Below are positions 9,017 through 17,291 of a DNA stretch of 64,000 nucleotides, in pieces. Each line of letters begins with the position of its first letter. Position 1 is the first letter of the stretch. Source of the stretch: Chlorobaculum tepidum TLS (GTDB lineage Bacteria; Bacteroidota; Chlorobiia; Chlorobiales; Chlorobiaceae); the NCBI RefSeq assembly GCF_000006985.1, contig NC_002932.3, forward strand, positions 1,902,877 through 1,966,876, written 5' to 3'. The translations under genes and the position numbers were made by a program. The notes beneath the pieces were generated by a model that was not told the origin of the DNA, did no database searches, and saw nothing but the letters and a program-made list of their open reading frames with translations.

Positions 9017-9810
9017 TCACTCCTTGCCGATCCAGTCGAAACAGTCATTGCGCTGCTGACGGGCACGGCAGTAGCAGGCGAGCTTGAAGGCGATATCTTT
9101 TTTCTGCCGCTCGCACAATGCTTCGAGGGCGGCCACCAGCTGAGCGACTTGGTCCCGATCCGGATGTTTTTCAGCGTCGAAACACCAAGCAGCGGTTGCA
9201 TGTATTTTTTTGATAAGCATAGTACTCATCACCATCGGATCGCCACCCGTAAAAATGACATCCTTCACCTCCGGATGCTGTTCGAGATACTCGACCAGCC
9301 GCTCTATGCTGTCGTTGGCGAATTTCAGGTTCTCCACTCCGGAGAACTGCGGCCACCGGAAACAGTAGGTGCAATAGGCGTGGCAAACCTGCGCTTCGAG
9401 CGGGAAAAACAGGACGCTTTCGCGATACTTGTGCTGCATTCCGTGAAAGGGTTCATCATCGAGCCATGGAGTGTTCAGCTCCATCTGGCCCGCGGGATTC
9501 GGATTCTGCCGAAGCTGAATCTTCCTCGCTTCCTCGCGGATGATCGAGGGATCGGCATTCGATGCTACCAGGCCGGAGAGCATCGTGTAGTCGTCGGCCG
9601 AGAGCATTCCAGCCTGCGGAAAGGTGAGGCGGAACATCGGGTCGTCGGGAATGTTGCTCCAGTCGATGAGGTTTTCGGCGACATGGCTGTTGACCCTGAA
9701 CGGGTAAACCTCGAAACCACCTTGATCGCATGAAGTTGCTCCAGAGAGATACAGTCGAATTGCGGAAGCTCGTGGATATTGTTTGCTGTGTAGGACTGGT
9801 AAGAGAGCAT
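9017..9810 (-). pseudogene. Decayed KamA-family (lysine 2,3-aminomutase-like) radical SAM gene
   Basis: The start ATG (9810-9808) has a proper ribosome site (AAGGAT at 9817-9822). The product begins MLSYQSYTANNIHELPQF and reads HAIKVV, where one base is missing near 9713; the next frame continues EVYPFRVNSHVAENLIDW. The radical-SAM core CHAYCTYCFRWPQF and FTGGDPMVMST are intact. At a run of seven T (9205-9211) the frame shifts again: frame two gives MQPLLGVSTLKNIRIGTKSLSWWP. Then about 15 family residues are missing before ALEALCERQKKDIAF, and the coding region ends at 9017. Family members are around 400-460 residues, so most of the C-terminal half is gone. At least two indels and one or two deletions indicate true decay rather than a single sequencing error. 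Confidence 0.85.
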
Positions 9811-9811
9811 A

Positions 9812-9923
9812 AAATATCCTTTCTCGCTTTGCTGCGAGCAGGCTCATGACCGGCGAAAAGCCGTGAAGTCACGTTGGCGGACACCTGGGAATTTGGCTGA
9901 AAATCGAGCAGAAAGGATATTTC
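9812..9923. repeat. 13-bp inverted repeat flanking an 86-base spacer
   Basis: AAATATCCTTTCT at 9812-9824 has its exact reverse complement AGAAAGGATATTT at 9911-9923. The left arm contains the ribosome site of the kamA-like pseudogene. The rest of the 330-base gap between this pseudogene and mscS (9811-10142) shows no gene. The repeat may be a footprint of rearrangement. Confidence 0.45.
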
Positions 9924-10142
9924 GGATCGGCAAACACTGGCCGCGAGAAAAACCACATGCGGTCAGAGATACTCGTGCACTGAGGAGAGCAGGTACCGAG
10001 AGGCTCAACAGATAGTGGGAGATGTCCTTCTGTGATGCCCGCTCGATGAATGATTTCTATAACTTATGCGCTTTTACATGGTAGCAATCAAATCGCTTAA
10101 TACCAAAACCTCGCCGGTAACAGCTCTAGAAAGCCTCACACA

Positions 10143-11048
10143 TCACCCTGTTGGGTTCTTCCGTTCACGCGGTTCCCACAACGGGATATCACTGCTTCTG
10201 ATATGCAGGTCGGTCTGCGGGAAGGGAATCTCGATACCGTTCTTCCTGAAGGCATCGAAAATCCTGTAGTTCAGTTCGCTCCGCAGAAAGCGTGGCGTCT
10301 GGATTCGTGTCTCTGTCCAGACAAGAAGTTCAAAATCCAGCGAACTGTTGCCAAAATCGGAAAAAAGCACCGCTGGAGAAGGCTTGGTCAGAATATCGGG
10401 GTGATTCTCCGCAACACCAAGCAGCACATGCTTAACCTGTTCCGGATCGGAACCATAGGCAACTCCGACAGGCACCGACACCCTGAGACTCCGGTCATTG
10501 TGGCTCCAGTTGATGACCTGCTTTGAAACGAATTCCGAATTCGGAATGATGATGTTGATATTGTCGTTGGTCAGAAGCGTCGTTGAGCGGATGGCTATCC
10601 TGACAACATCCCCGTTGATCTCTCCGACCTGAATGCGGTCGCCAACCTTGACCGGGCGTTCCAGCAAAATGATCAGGCCGCTGAAAAAGTTATCGGCGAT
10701 ATTCTGCAATCCGAAACCGATACCAAGACCGATAGTACCCGACAGCACGGTTAAGGAGCTGAGATCGATCCCCGCCGATTGCAGCACGATGAGGATACCA
10801 AAAAAAACGATCAGGTACTGAAGAATGGTAGCCAGAGCTGAGCGGGTCCCTGTATCGTGCACCGAAGAGACCAGAAGCCGCCCGACAAGCATCCGCTTCA
10901 GAAACTTCGCAGCAGCGACGATCAGCGCAACCGACAGGATGATGGTCACGATTTTGACAATCGATATTTCAGCATGACCGATCACGACGAGCGGCCTTAC
11001 AAGCCAGTCGGTTACGTGAGATAGATCACGCAATGATGTTGATTCCAT
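10143..11048 (-). CDS. Small-conductance mechanosensitive channel, MscS family
   Basis: This 301-residue inner-membrane channel protein would open under membrane tension to release osmolytes. Three hydrophobic segments occupy about residues 25-115. The pore helix TM3 is represented by LSSLTVLSGTIGLGIGFGLQNIADNFFSGLIILLERPVKVGD (within about 92-135), the hallmark of the family. It is followed by the beta domain (IQVGEINGDVVRIAIRSTTLLTNDN) and the alpha/beta vestibule domain ending near LNYRIFDAFRKNGIEIPFPQ. There is no obvious operon partner; the spacer to the glycosyltransferase gene (11049-11165) shows nothing clear. Confidence 0.93.
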   Translation of the reverse strand: MESTSLRDLSHVTDWLVRPLVVIGHAEISIVKIVTIILSVALIVAAAKFLKRMLVGRLLVSSVHDTGTRSALATILQYLIVFFGILIVLQSAGIDLSSLTVLSGTIGLGIGFGLQNIADNFFSGLIILLERPVKVGDRIQVGEINGDVVRIAIRSTTLLTNDNINIIIPNSEFVSKQVINWSHNDRSLRVSVPVGVAYGSDPEQVKHVLLGVAENHPDILTKPSPAVLFSDFGNSSLDFELLVWTETRIQTPRFLRSELNYRIFDAFRKNGIEIPFPQTDLHIRSSDIPLWEPRERKNPTG

Positions 11049-11165
11049 ACCCGTTTGGTTTGCATGAAAGCATGTATGTCAGTTCCAATGAAAACACTGA
11101 AACCATTTTGTGTATCGATCTGCGTTTTCTACAACCAAAGTCAACCCCGAACGTCACTCGCCACT

Positions 11166-11894
11166 TCAAAGCCGCCCGATGATCGAAAGGAATTTCAGCC
11201 ACCAGACCATCCAGACCGCCTCAACAATATTTTTCCTGGTCATTTTCGATTTGCCTACGCTTCTGTCAACAAAAATGATCGGCACCTCATGGATAACGAG
11301 GTTTTTTTTCCATACCCGAAAATCGATCTCGATCTGAAAGGAGTAGCCTTGTGAACGCACCCTGTCAAGCGCTATGAATCGCAGCGCCTTGGCACTGATG
11401 CATTTGAACCCGCTGGTTGGATCGGATACCGGCATACCGGTGATCCATCTGCTGTAAATACTGGCTGACTTGGAAAGGATAAGGCGCGACAACGGCCAGT
11501 TGACCACGTTGACCGTGTTGTTCATGTACCTTGATCCAATAACCATATCCGCGCCATCCATGGCTTTGATCAGAGATGCAATCGAGGCCGGATCATGCGA
11601 AAAATCGGCATCCATCTCGATGACGCGCTCATACCCACGTTCGAGTGCATAGCGAAACCCCGTGAGATAGGCCGTGCCAAGCCCCAATTTCGACGGTCTT
11701 GACAAAAGCATGACGCGCGGCTCATTTTTCATGATCGCCTTGACAATACCGGCTGTACCATCCGGAGAACTGTCATCAATAACGAGAAGCTCTAGCCCCT
11801 CCGGATAACGATCGAGAATATCCTCGACAAGAGGCCTTATGTTTTCCGCTTCGTTGTAAGTCGGTATGATGACCAGTGTTTTCACGATGAGCAT
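11166..11894 (-). CDS. Polyprenyl-phosphate mannosyltransferase-like GT2 enzyme
   Basis: This is a 242-residue family-2 glycosyltransferase of the dolichol-phosphate mannose synthase type. The start is set at ATG 11894 (MLIVKTLVIIPTYNEAENI) because the frame upstream crosses the pscB terminator and has no family resemblance. Motifs are VIIPTYNEAENI, VIDDSSPDGT, EMDADFSHDP (metal-binding DxD) and the acceptor region GSRYMNNTVNVVNWPLSR. It has no C-terminal membrane domain, so it matches the short soluble class. It would load mannose or a related sugar on polyprenyl phosphate, a possible donor for GT-C enzymes such as the DUF2723 protein at 482-3142; that link is inference. It lies downstream of pscB but beyond a strong terminator. 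Confidence 0.85.
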   Translation of the reverse strand: MLIVKTLVIIPTYNEAENIRPLVEDILDRYPEGLELLVIDDSSPDGTAGIVKAIMKNEPRVMLLSRPSKLGLGTAYLTGFRYALERGYERVIEMDADFSHDPASIASLIKAMDGADMVIGSRYMNNTVNVVNWPLSRLILSKSASIYSRWITGMPVSDPTSGFKCISAKALRFIALDRVRSQGYSFQIEIDFRVWKKNLVIHEVPIIFVDRSVGKSKMTRKNIVEAVWMVWWLKFLSIIGRL

Positions 11895-11970
11895 TTTATT
11901 CTTTCTGGCCTGTACTGCCTGATCCTGCACGTTGCTGCGAATTAACAGAACTGGACTTGAATCAAATAAA

Positions 11971-12004
11971 AAAAGCATTGCCTTTTTGCAAAGCAATGCT
12001 TTTT
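11971..12004 (-). terminator. Intrinsic terminator of pscAB (bidirectional)
   Basis: AAAAGCATTGC (11971-11981) pairs with GCAATGCTTTT (11993-12003+) around an 11-base loop. Read on the minus strand it ends in a long U-tract (complement of 11968-11974), 32 bases after the pscB stop. The plus-strand copy also ends in T-rich sequence. Confidence 0.8.
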
Positions 12005-12036
12005 CATTTTTGTGGGCTTCGGAATACGATTCCTGA

Positions 12037-12732
12037 CTATCTGGCTTCGCGATGGAAACGGTGCAGGAAACGGAGATCGAAATCAAGCCTTTCCGGAGGC
12101 GTATAGGAAAAATCAAGCACTTCGCCGTCAGGAAGAACTTCGATCAGTGCGCCAGATGGGCACTCATCTCCTGAAAAACATGCCGAGCAGGAAATGCAAG
12201 CCGCCTGATCGATATAGCATCTGAAGCCGCCTTCCTGAACATCGCCATAGAATTTGTATCCGATGGCATTGACCTTTGGCGGACATTTGTCGAGACACAA
12301 GCCGCAACCAACGCAGAGGTTCTCGATAATGAAGTAATGCTTCTTGGCTTTCGGAGCAGCTTTGGCTACCGGAGCACCCGGCGCAGCTTTTGCCGCGGGA
12401 GCTGCAGGAGCACCTTTGGGAGCCGGCGCGCCTTTAGCGGCCGGTGCTGCCGGTTTCGGAGGCGGCACCGCTTTCGGCTTGACATATGGAAGCGCAGACT
12501 CCTGACGAACACCGGAACGCCCAAGAGTCACCCCCAGCGAAGCAAGCCTTGGCTTCCCTGCTTGTTTTGCGGCGGAGGCGCCAGTTTTTGCGGCTGGTGC
12601 TCCTGCCTTCGGTGCAACTGGCCCTTTTGGTGCAGCAGGTGCTCCGGCTTTCGGAGCCGCCGGAGCGCCTTTCGGCGGAACTTTCGCTCCCGGAGCTGGT
12701 GCCTGGTTTTTATTTTCAACAGGTTCGGCCAT
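12037..12732 (-). CDS. pscB: Photosystem P840 reaction centre iron-sulfur protein PscB (FA/FB)
   Basis: PscB is the 231-residue cytoplasmic subunit that takes electrons from FX in the PscA homodimer and passes them through two [4Fe-4S] clusters to soluble ferredoxin. The last 100 residues form the cluster domain, with CVGCGLCLDKCP and CISCSACFSGDECP; the second motif has five residues rather than three before its last Cys. Residues 1-125 are a low-complexity Ala/Pro/Lys extension (APAAPKAGAP type repeats), as known for Chlorobium PscB, probably docking to the acceptor side. The length equals that of C. tepidum PscB. It is cotranscribed after pscA with a hairpin between them; a terminator follows at 11971-12004. 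Confidence 0.97.
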   Translation of the reverse strand: MAEPVENKNQAPAPGAKVPPKGAPAAPKAGAPAAPKGPVAPKAGAPAAKTGASAAKQAGKPRLASLGVTLGRSGVRQESALPYVKPKAVPPPKPAAPAAKGAPAPKGAPAAPAAKAAPGAPVAKAAPKAKKHYFIIENLCVGCGLCLDKCPPKVNAIGYKFYGDVQEGGFRCYIDQAACISCSACFSGDECPSGALIEVLPDGEVLDFSYTPPERLDFDLRFLHRFHREAR

Positions 12733-12788
12733 ACAAACCCCCCTCTCTAAAATTGTTTTACGTGGTAAACGTTATTGCTCAAGATGGC

Positions 12789-12810
12789 CGAAGGGGCATA
12801 AGCCCCTTCG
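12789..12810. promoter_or_regulatory. Perfect intercistronic hairpin between pscA and pscB
   Basis: CGAAGGGGC (12789-12797) pairs perfectly with GCCCCTTCG (12802-12810) around a four-base loop. It starts 11 bases past the pscA stop and ends 57 bases before the pscB start. There is no U-tract, so it is more likely an mRNA-stabilising or processing element than a terminator. Confidence 0.6.
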
Positions 12811-12820
12811 TACCGAAATG

Positions 12821-15016
12821 TTACGCAATCATTTTCATCAGCGTATCGACCAGCTGGGCCAGCATCTGCTGTCCGGAAACCGCTGCATGGCTGACGGGAG
12901 GCGGCAACGGAGAGTTGGTCTGATAAAACCCGTTGGCAAGGAACAGGAAGACGAGCATGAAAGTACCGCCAAAGTACAGGAAGGTACCGGCAAGCTTGGA
13001 ATCCGAAATGGTCAGTACCGGGAATCGGAAGTTAACGTCCCTGTTAAGGAACTTCTTGCCCAACCAGCGGATAGTGCGGGTCTGGATGTCAGCACCTTCG
13101 AGACGCGAACCACGATCCTCGAACCACACAGCAAAGCTGATGAACCACACCAGGTGACCGATCATAAGAATGGTCGAGAGGTGCGAGCTGGAGAAGATCG
13201 TCACGGTCTCTGTCCAGAAGTAGTAGAAGATACCCGATGTGTAGTGATGATGCAGGTGGGCAATCGAATCCCAAGCCTTTGCATCAGCAGCAGGCACACC
13301 GTACATCATCGACGCGATCCACGCGCCATCGATGTACCAGCAGACTGCCGAGAGACCTTTGATACCCCAGAGCATGGCGAACCAGAGCTGGTCCTGAATA
13401 GAGACACCGCAAGTACCACCATAGACAGGGCCAAGGCACGGGAAAGAGTAAGAGTTCTTCTTCAGTCCCAAGTCATCCCACAGCGGAGAGGTATGAGCGA
13501 AGAAAGCGATACGAACCAGAGCGATCAGCGAGAAGAGCGAACCTGCCGTGATAACGTGAGCCATCACCCAGTCATTGATGCTCGGATCGGCGAACATCCA
13601 CTGGAAAATCGGCAGCGGCTTGAGCCAGTAGAACGACATCGTGATGTTGGTGCCGAAAATGTTCAGCTCACAGATGGTGTTCCAGACAATAACAGCATAA
13701 ACCGAAAGCATGGTCGCGAAGCAAAGCGCCATGACGGTACCAAGAATCTTGACCTGAACTTCCTGATCACGCCCCTTGGTGATCCAGATCGACTTGATCT
13801 GGTTGTACATACCGTTGAGCTGGATCTTGAGGAGATACTGACCACCATGATATACGCCCGCAAAGACATAGAGCACACCACAAATAATGTGGTTGAAGAC
13901 AATCAGGTTGGTGACAACCCTTGCCATGCCAAACGCCTCGCCGCTCTTGGGCAGAATGGCATAGGCAGGGAAGTCGGCAAACTCCTTCGCACCAGAGATA
14001 ACCTTACCGCCCTGCTCGACAAAGTTGAAGCTGACACGATTGAACGGTTCGCCATAGAGGTAGAAGACCAGCTTGTCGAGTTCCTTGTAGTACGGAGCGA
14101 ATGACGGCTGCTGGAAAGCCACGAAAGCAATACAGCCAAGCGCAATGTTGATGTAGCCGATAGCGGTCAGGTGAACCGAAAAGGCGGCTTTCATGTCATC
14201 GTTGAGGTGAATAGCCGCATTCGGAGGGTTGTTCCACCAGTAAATGCCGAGAGCGAAGAAGATCACGGCAAAGACGAACGACATGAAGGTCTCGGAGTTG
14301 ATCGTCTGGAAATCCGGAATCGGAGCGAAACCGAGAATAGCCCACATTACGATTCCCCAGCCAAGGAAGAGAAGCGACATGTACACGGCGTGTGGCCCAA
14401 GAGCCTCTTTGTACGACTTTGCACTGGTGCCGTTGAAAACCACATCACCAAACTTGCCGAGGAAACGGAAATCGCGGAAGTTACCGCAACGGCCAGTGAA
14501 GGGGTTCGTCAGATTGTGCGTCCAGTGACGCCATCCTCCAAAAATGAGCACAGAACCGACAAGGAAATGGAAGGCTGCCCATCCGAGAAGCCTTGCACCA
14601 GCAGCCTCGAGGTCGGCAGTCTTGGTGCTGTAGGTGTCGATGCCGAGCGAAACCATTCTCGGCTTGATGGTCAGGTAGAACCAGTTGTCATGGAAACCCG
14701 GAGCGCCCCAGGGAAAAACCTGGATTCCCGAGATGTAGTAGATCCCCATGATGAAGCCCAGAACACCGAGCAAGGCAAGATGGCCACCAACCACCTGCTC
14801 ATCATCGAGCTTTTCGGTATCAAAGATCTGGTACCACTTCGTTGAGCGTGTTTCCGTTCGCTGAAACAGAAAACGTCTCATTTTGGCGGCATCCTGTTCT
14901 TTAATGACCGATGCTCCGCCTGGCGCGCCATTTGCCTTCGGAGCTGGTGCGTTCCCTTTGGGAGGAGGCACTGTCCCCTTCGGCTTGACCCCTGCGGGTT
15001 TCACTTGTTCAGCCAT
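12821..15016 (-). CDS. pscA: Photosystem P840 reaction centre large subunit PscA
   Basis: PscA forms the homodimeric type-I reaction centre core that binds P840, bacteriochlorophyll a, chlorophyll a and the FX cluster in the inner membrane. The 731-residue length matches C. tepidum. The FX loop SFPCLGPVYGGTCGVS places cysteines exactly at residues 527 and 536, the reported FX ligands. Eleven hydrophobic segments are spread between about residue 75 and 715. Residues 1-40 form a Pro/Lys/Ala-rich tail (VKPAGVKPKGTVPPPKG) resembling the PscB N-terminus. The start ATG 15016 has AAGGAG nine bases upstream. Light-driven charge separation ends here before electrons pass to PscB, so the pscA-pscB order is functional. 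Confidence 0.98.
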   Translation of the reverse strand: MAEQVKPAGVKPKGTVPPPKGNAPAPKANGAPGGASVIKEQDAAKMRRFLFQRTETRSTKWYQIFDTEKLDDEQVVGGHLALLGVLGFIMGIYYISGIQVFPWGAPGFHDNWFYLTIKPRMVSLGIDTYSTKTADLEAAGARLLGWAAFHFLVGSVLIFGGWRHWTHNLTNPFTGRCGNFRDFRFLGKFGDVVFNGTSAKSYKEALGPHAVYMSLLFLGWGIVMWAILGFAPIPDFQTINSETFMSFVFAVIFFALGIYWWNNPPNAAIHLNDDMKAAFSVHLTAIGYINIALGCIAFVAFQQPSFAPYYKELDKLVFYLYGEPFNRVSFNFVEQGGKVISGAKEFADFPAYAILPKSGEAFGMARVVTNLIVFNHIICGVLYVFAGVYHGGQYLLKIQLNGMYNQIKSIWITKGRDQEVQVKILGTVMALCFATMLSVYAVIVWNTICELNIFGTNITMSFYWLKPLPIFQWMFADPSINDWVMAHVITAGSLFSLIALVRIAFFAHTSPLWDDLGLKKNSYSFPCLGPVYGGTCGVSIQDQLWFAMLWGIKGLSAVCWYIDGAWIASMMYGVPAADAKAWDSIAHLHHHYTSGIFYYFWTETVTIFSSSHLSTILMIGHLVWFISFAVWFEDRGSRLEGADIQTRTIRWLGKKFLNRDVNFRFPVLTISDSKLAGTFLYFGGTFMLVFLFLANGFYQTNSPLPPPVSHAAVSGQQMLAQLVDTLMKMIA

Positions 15017-15363
15017 TGTATGTTCTCCTTTGTTTGAACGTATTTTCAGGTTGAAGAAACCGAAAAAACCGGCAACCTTTTTCCCGTCTATGCGGTCAAC
15101 GCTGTGTCACGGCACGGTAACCGGCGACGAACAATTGACATAGAGAGATTCCCGGAAAAAACATTTTTGCAGTCTGGCTCAAGAAAAGGTACCCTGCAAC
15201 AGTAGCAAATAAAATAAGAAAATTTCTTTAATAAGAAAGTTTTTTGCCCGCTGGCTCCGCAATCAACAGTATTTGAAAAGTAAAATCAAACAACTTCATT
15301 TTCCATGTTAATATCGGGTAAAACTAATATTTTACTGAAAACTGACCTTCAAAAAAAAGAGAC
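15017..15363. promoter_or_regulatory. Divergent control region between pscA and dapF
   Basis: This 347-base AT-rich spacer must hold the pscA promoter and probably the dapF promoter. Only the AAGGAG ribosome site before pscA is clear. A short symmetric element TTTCTT-taat-AAGAAA lies near 15225-15240. I could not assign -35/-10 boxes with confidence, and see no open reading frame. Confidence 0.4.
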
Positions 15364-16158
15364 ATGCACATCGATTTCACCAAAATGTCGGGAGCTGGCA
15401 ACGACTTCATCGTCATCGACAACCGTCAGGGATTGTTTAACCTGACCCATGAGCAGGTGCGCGCCATGTGCACCCGCAGAACCGGCATCGGAGCTGACGG
15501 ATTGATCCTTCTCGAAACTTCAGAAACCGCCGACTTCAGGATGAACTACCATAATGCAGATGGCTTTCCGGGCACAATGTGCGGCAACGGCGGTCGATGC
15601 GCTGTCTGGTTTGCCCACCTCATCGGCATCCGGCCAACAGGGAAACACTACCGTTTCGAAGCCGGCCCGAGCACATACGAAGCTGAAGTGACCGGCGAGG
15701 AGTCGGTCAGACTGCACATGCTTCCACCATCGGATTTCAGGGATGGATTGCAAGCCGGTGCTTGGAACTGCCATTTCGTCGATACCGGTTCGCCGCACGC
15801 CATCGCTTACGTCAACAACCTTGACCAGCTCGATGTATTGACCGAAGGCGGAAACATCCGCCACAACAAGGAATTGTTCCCTGATGGCACCAACGTCAAC
15901 TTCCTTGAAATCACCGCTCCGGATGCGCTCAGCATCAGAACGTTCGAGCGAGGCGTCGAGGATGAAACCCTCGCCTGCGGCACCGGCACCGTAGCCGCAG
16001 CCTTGATGAGCTTCCGGCTGGGCAAGGTTACGTCGTCACTTGTCAGGGTAAAGGTCAAAAGCGGCGAAACACTGATGGTGGGATTCAATGAAATGATGGA
16101 CGAGATATACCTTGAAGGCCCAGCCCGAGCAGTTTACCGGGGAACCATCACGCTGTAA
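15364..16158 (+). CDS. dapF: Diaminopimelate epimerase
   Basis: DapF converts LL- to meso-diaminopimelate for lysine and peptidoglycan synthesis, without cofactor, using two cysteines as acid and base. Both sites are present in the 264-residue product: NADGFPGTMCGNGGRCAVWFA (Cys near residue 74) and ETLACGTGTVAAALMS (Cys near residue 206). The N-terminal FTKMSGAGNDFIVID and substrate-binding FERGVEDETLACGTG are typical. It is divergent from pscA and followed 70 bases later by the broken radical-SAM gene. No terminator is obvious. Confidence 0.96.
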   Translation: MHIDFTKMSGAGNDFIVIDNRQGLFNLTHEQVRAMCTRRTGIGADGLILLETSETADFRMNYHNADGFPGTMCGNGGRCAVWFAHLIGIRPTGKHYRFEAGPSTYEAEVTGEESVRLHMLPPSDFRDGLQAGAWNCHFVDTGSPHAIAYVNNLDQLDVLTEGGNIRHNKELFPDGTNVNFLEITAPDALSIRTFERGVEDETLACGTGTVAAALMSFRLGKVTSSLVRVKVKSGETLMVGFNEMMDEIYLEGPARAVYRGTITL

Positions 16159-16228
16159 GCCCGTCTTACAGTTAGTTTGTCGGCGGCGGGATAGGCTGTC
16201 TTGCCTGAACGTACAGACTCCGTCAACC

Positions 16229-17236
16229 ATGCATGTGGCAAACTTTTATCATGTGGCCCCAGACGGGGTGCTTCAGTGCGACCTCTGCCGTCACTACTGC
16301 CGCATCAGACCGGGGCGGACTGGCTTGTGCCGTGTGAGGTAAAACATAGACGGCCAGCTGGTCTCGCTCTCTTACGGCCGGGCGATCTCGCTGGCCGCCG
16401 ATCCGGTGGAGAAAAAGCCGCTCTACCATTTCATGCCTGGCACCATGACCTGGTCGTTCGGCACGCCCGGTTGCAACTTCAAATGCGCCAACCGCCAGAA
16501 CTGGGCGATCAGCCAGATGGGCCAGGACAAATCGATTCCGCTGGCCACGCCCGAGGCGATTGTCCGCAATGCCATGAACACCGGATGCTCCTCGATCTCC
16601 TGCACCTACACCGAACCGACCATCTTCGCCGAATATGCGCTCGACGTCATGCAACTTGCGCGGCAGACAGGTCTCCGGAACATCTGGATCAGCAACGGCT
16701 ACCTGTCGCCGTTGTGCCTCAAAACTGTCACCCCCTGGCTCGACGCAATCAACGTTGGTCTGCAGTCGATGGACGACGCATTTTACCGGCGCGTCTGCGG
16801 CGCACGGCTCGATCCGGTGCTCGACAGTCTCCGGCTGATTCAGGAAAGCGGCATGCACCTCGAAATCACTACTCTCGTCATTCCCGGCCATTCAAGCGAT
16901 CCAGCCATGCTCGAACGGCTCGCCGGATTCATCGCGCACGACCTCGGAACCGGGGTGCCCTGGCATATCATCCCGTTTTATCCGGAGATTTCATGGAAAA
17001 TGCAGGACACTCCGCCAACTCCGGCTGAGTCGATTGAACAAGCGTTTGAGATCGGGCGAAAAGCCGGATTGTCATTCATCTATGCGGGCAACGCACATAG
17101 CGATACCTTTTGCGACCAATGCAGCGCCAGACTGGTCGGAAGAAAAGCGAGCCCTTTTGGTGACTACCGGATAGAGCGATTCGACACCGGCGGCCGATGC
17201 CCTGTATGCCATGCCCCGTCACCGATGCGCGATTGA
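16229..17236 (+). pseudogene. AmmeMemoRadiSam-type radical SAM protein, stop codon plus lost cluster cysteine
   Basis: The frame starts at ATG 16229 (MHVANFYHVAPDGVLQCDLC) and reads GLCRVR, then hits TAA at 16340-16342. It resumes in the same frame with NIDGQLVSLSYGRAISLAADPVEKKPLYHFMPG and runs open to 17236, so about 335 codons are intact apart from this stop. The family has a coding residue between VR and N. The cluster motif, normally C-x3-C-x2-CQNW, reads CNFKCANRQNW: the third iron-sulfur Cys is Arg (CGC, one transition from TGC). Two independent disabling changes indicate inactivation, although the remaining frame has no indels. The C-terminal cysteines (FCDQC, CPVCH) remain. TAA excludes selenocysteine and pyrrolysine recoding. 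Confidence 0.85.
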
Positions 17237-17291
17237 CCGGACAACTTTTCGTGAATCCTGAAATTTTTTCAATCTCTCGAACACTCCCCTC

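Noticed and set aside
11895-12116. N-terminal extension of the mannosyltransferase-like protein
   Set aside because: The extra 74 codons run through the pscB terminator and into the pscB 3' end; GT2 homology starts at the ATG at 11894.
12789-12810. Intrinsic terminator between pscA and pscB
   Set aside because: The stem is strong but no U-tract follows on the minus strand, so it is listed as a regulatory hairpin instead.
16340-16342. Recoding (selenocysteine or pyrrolysine) at the stop inside the radical SAM gene
   Set aside because: The codon is TAA, which is not used for either amino acid, and the cluster Cys is lost as well.
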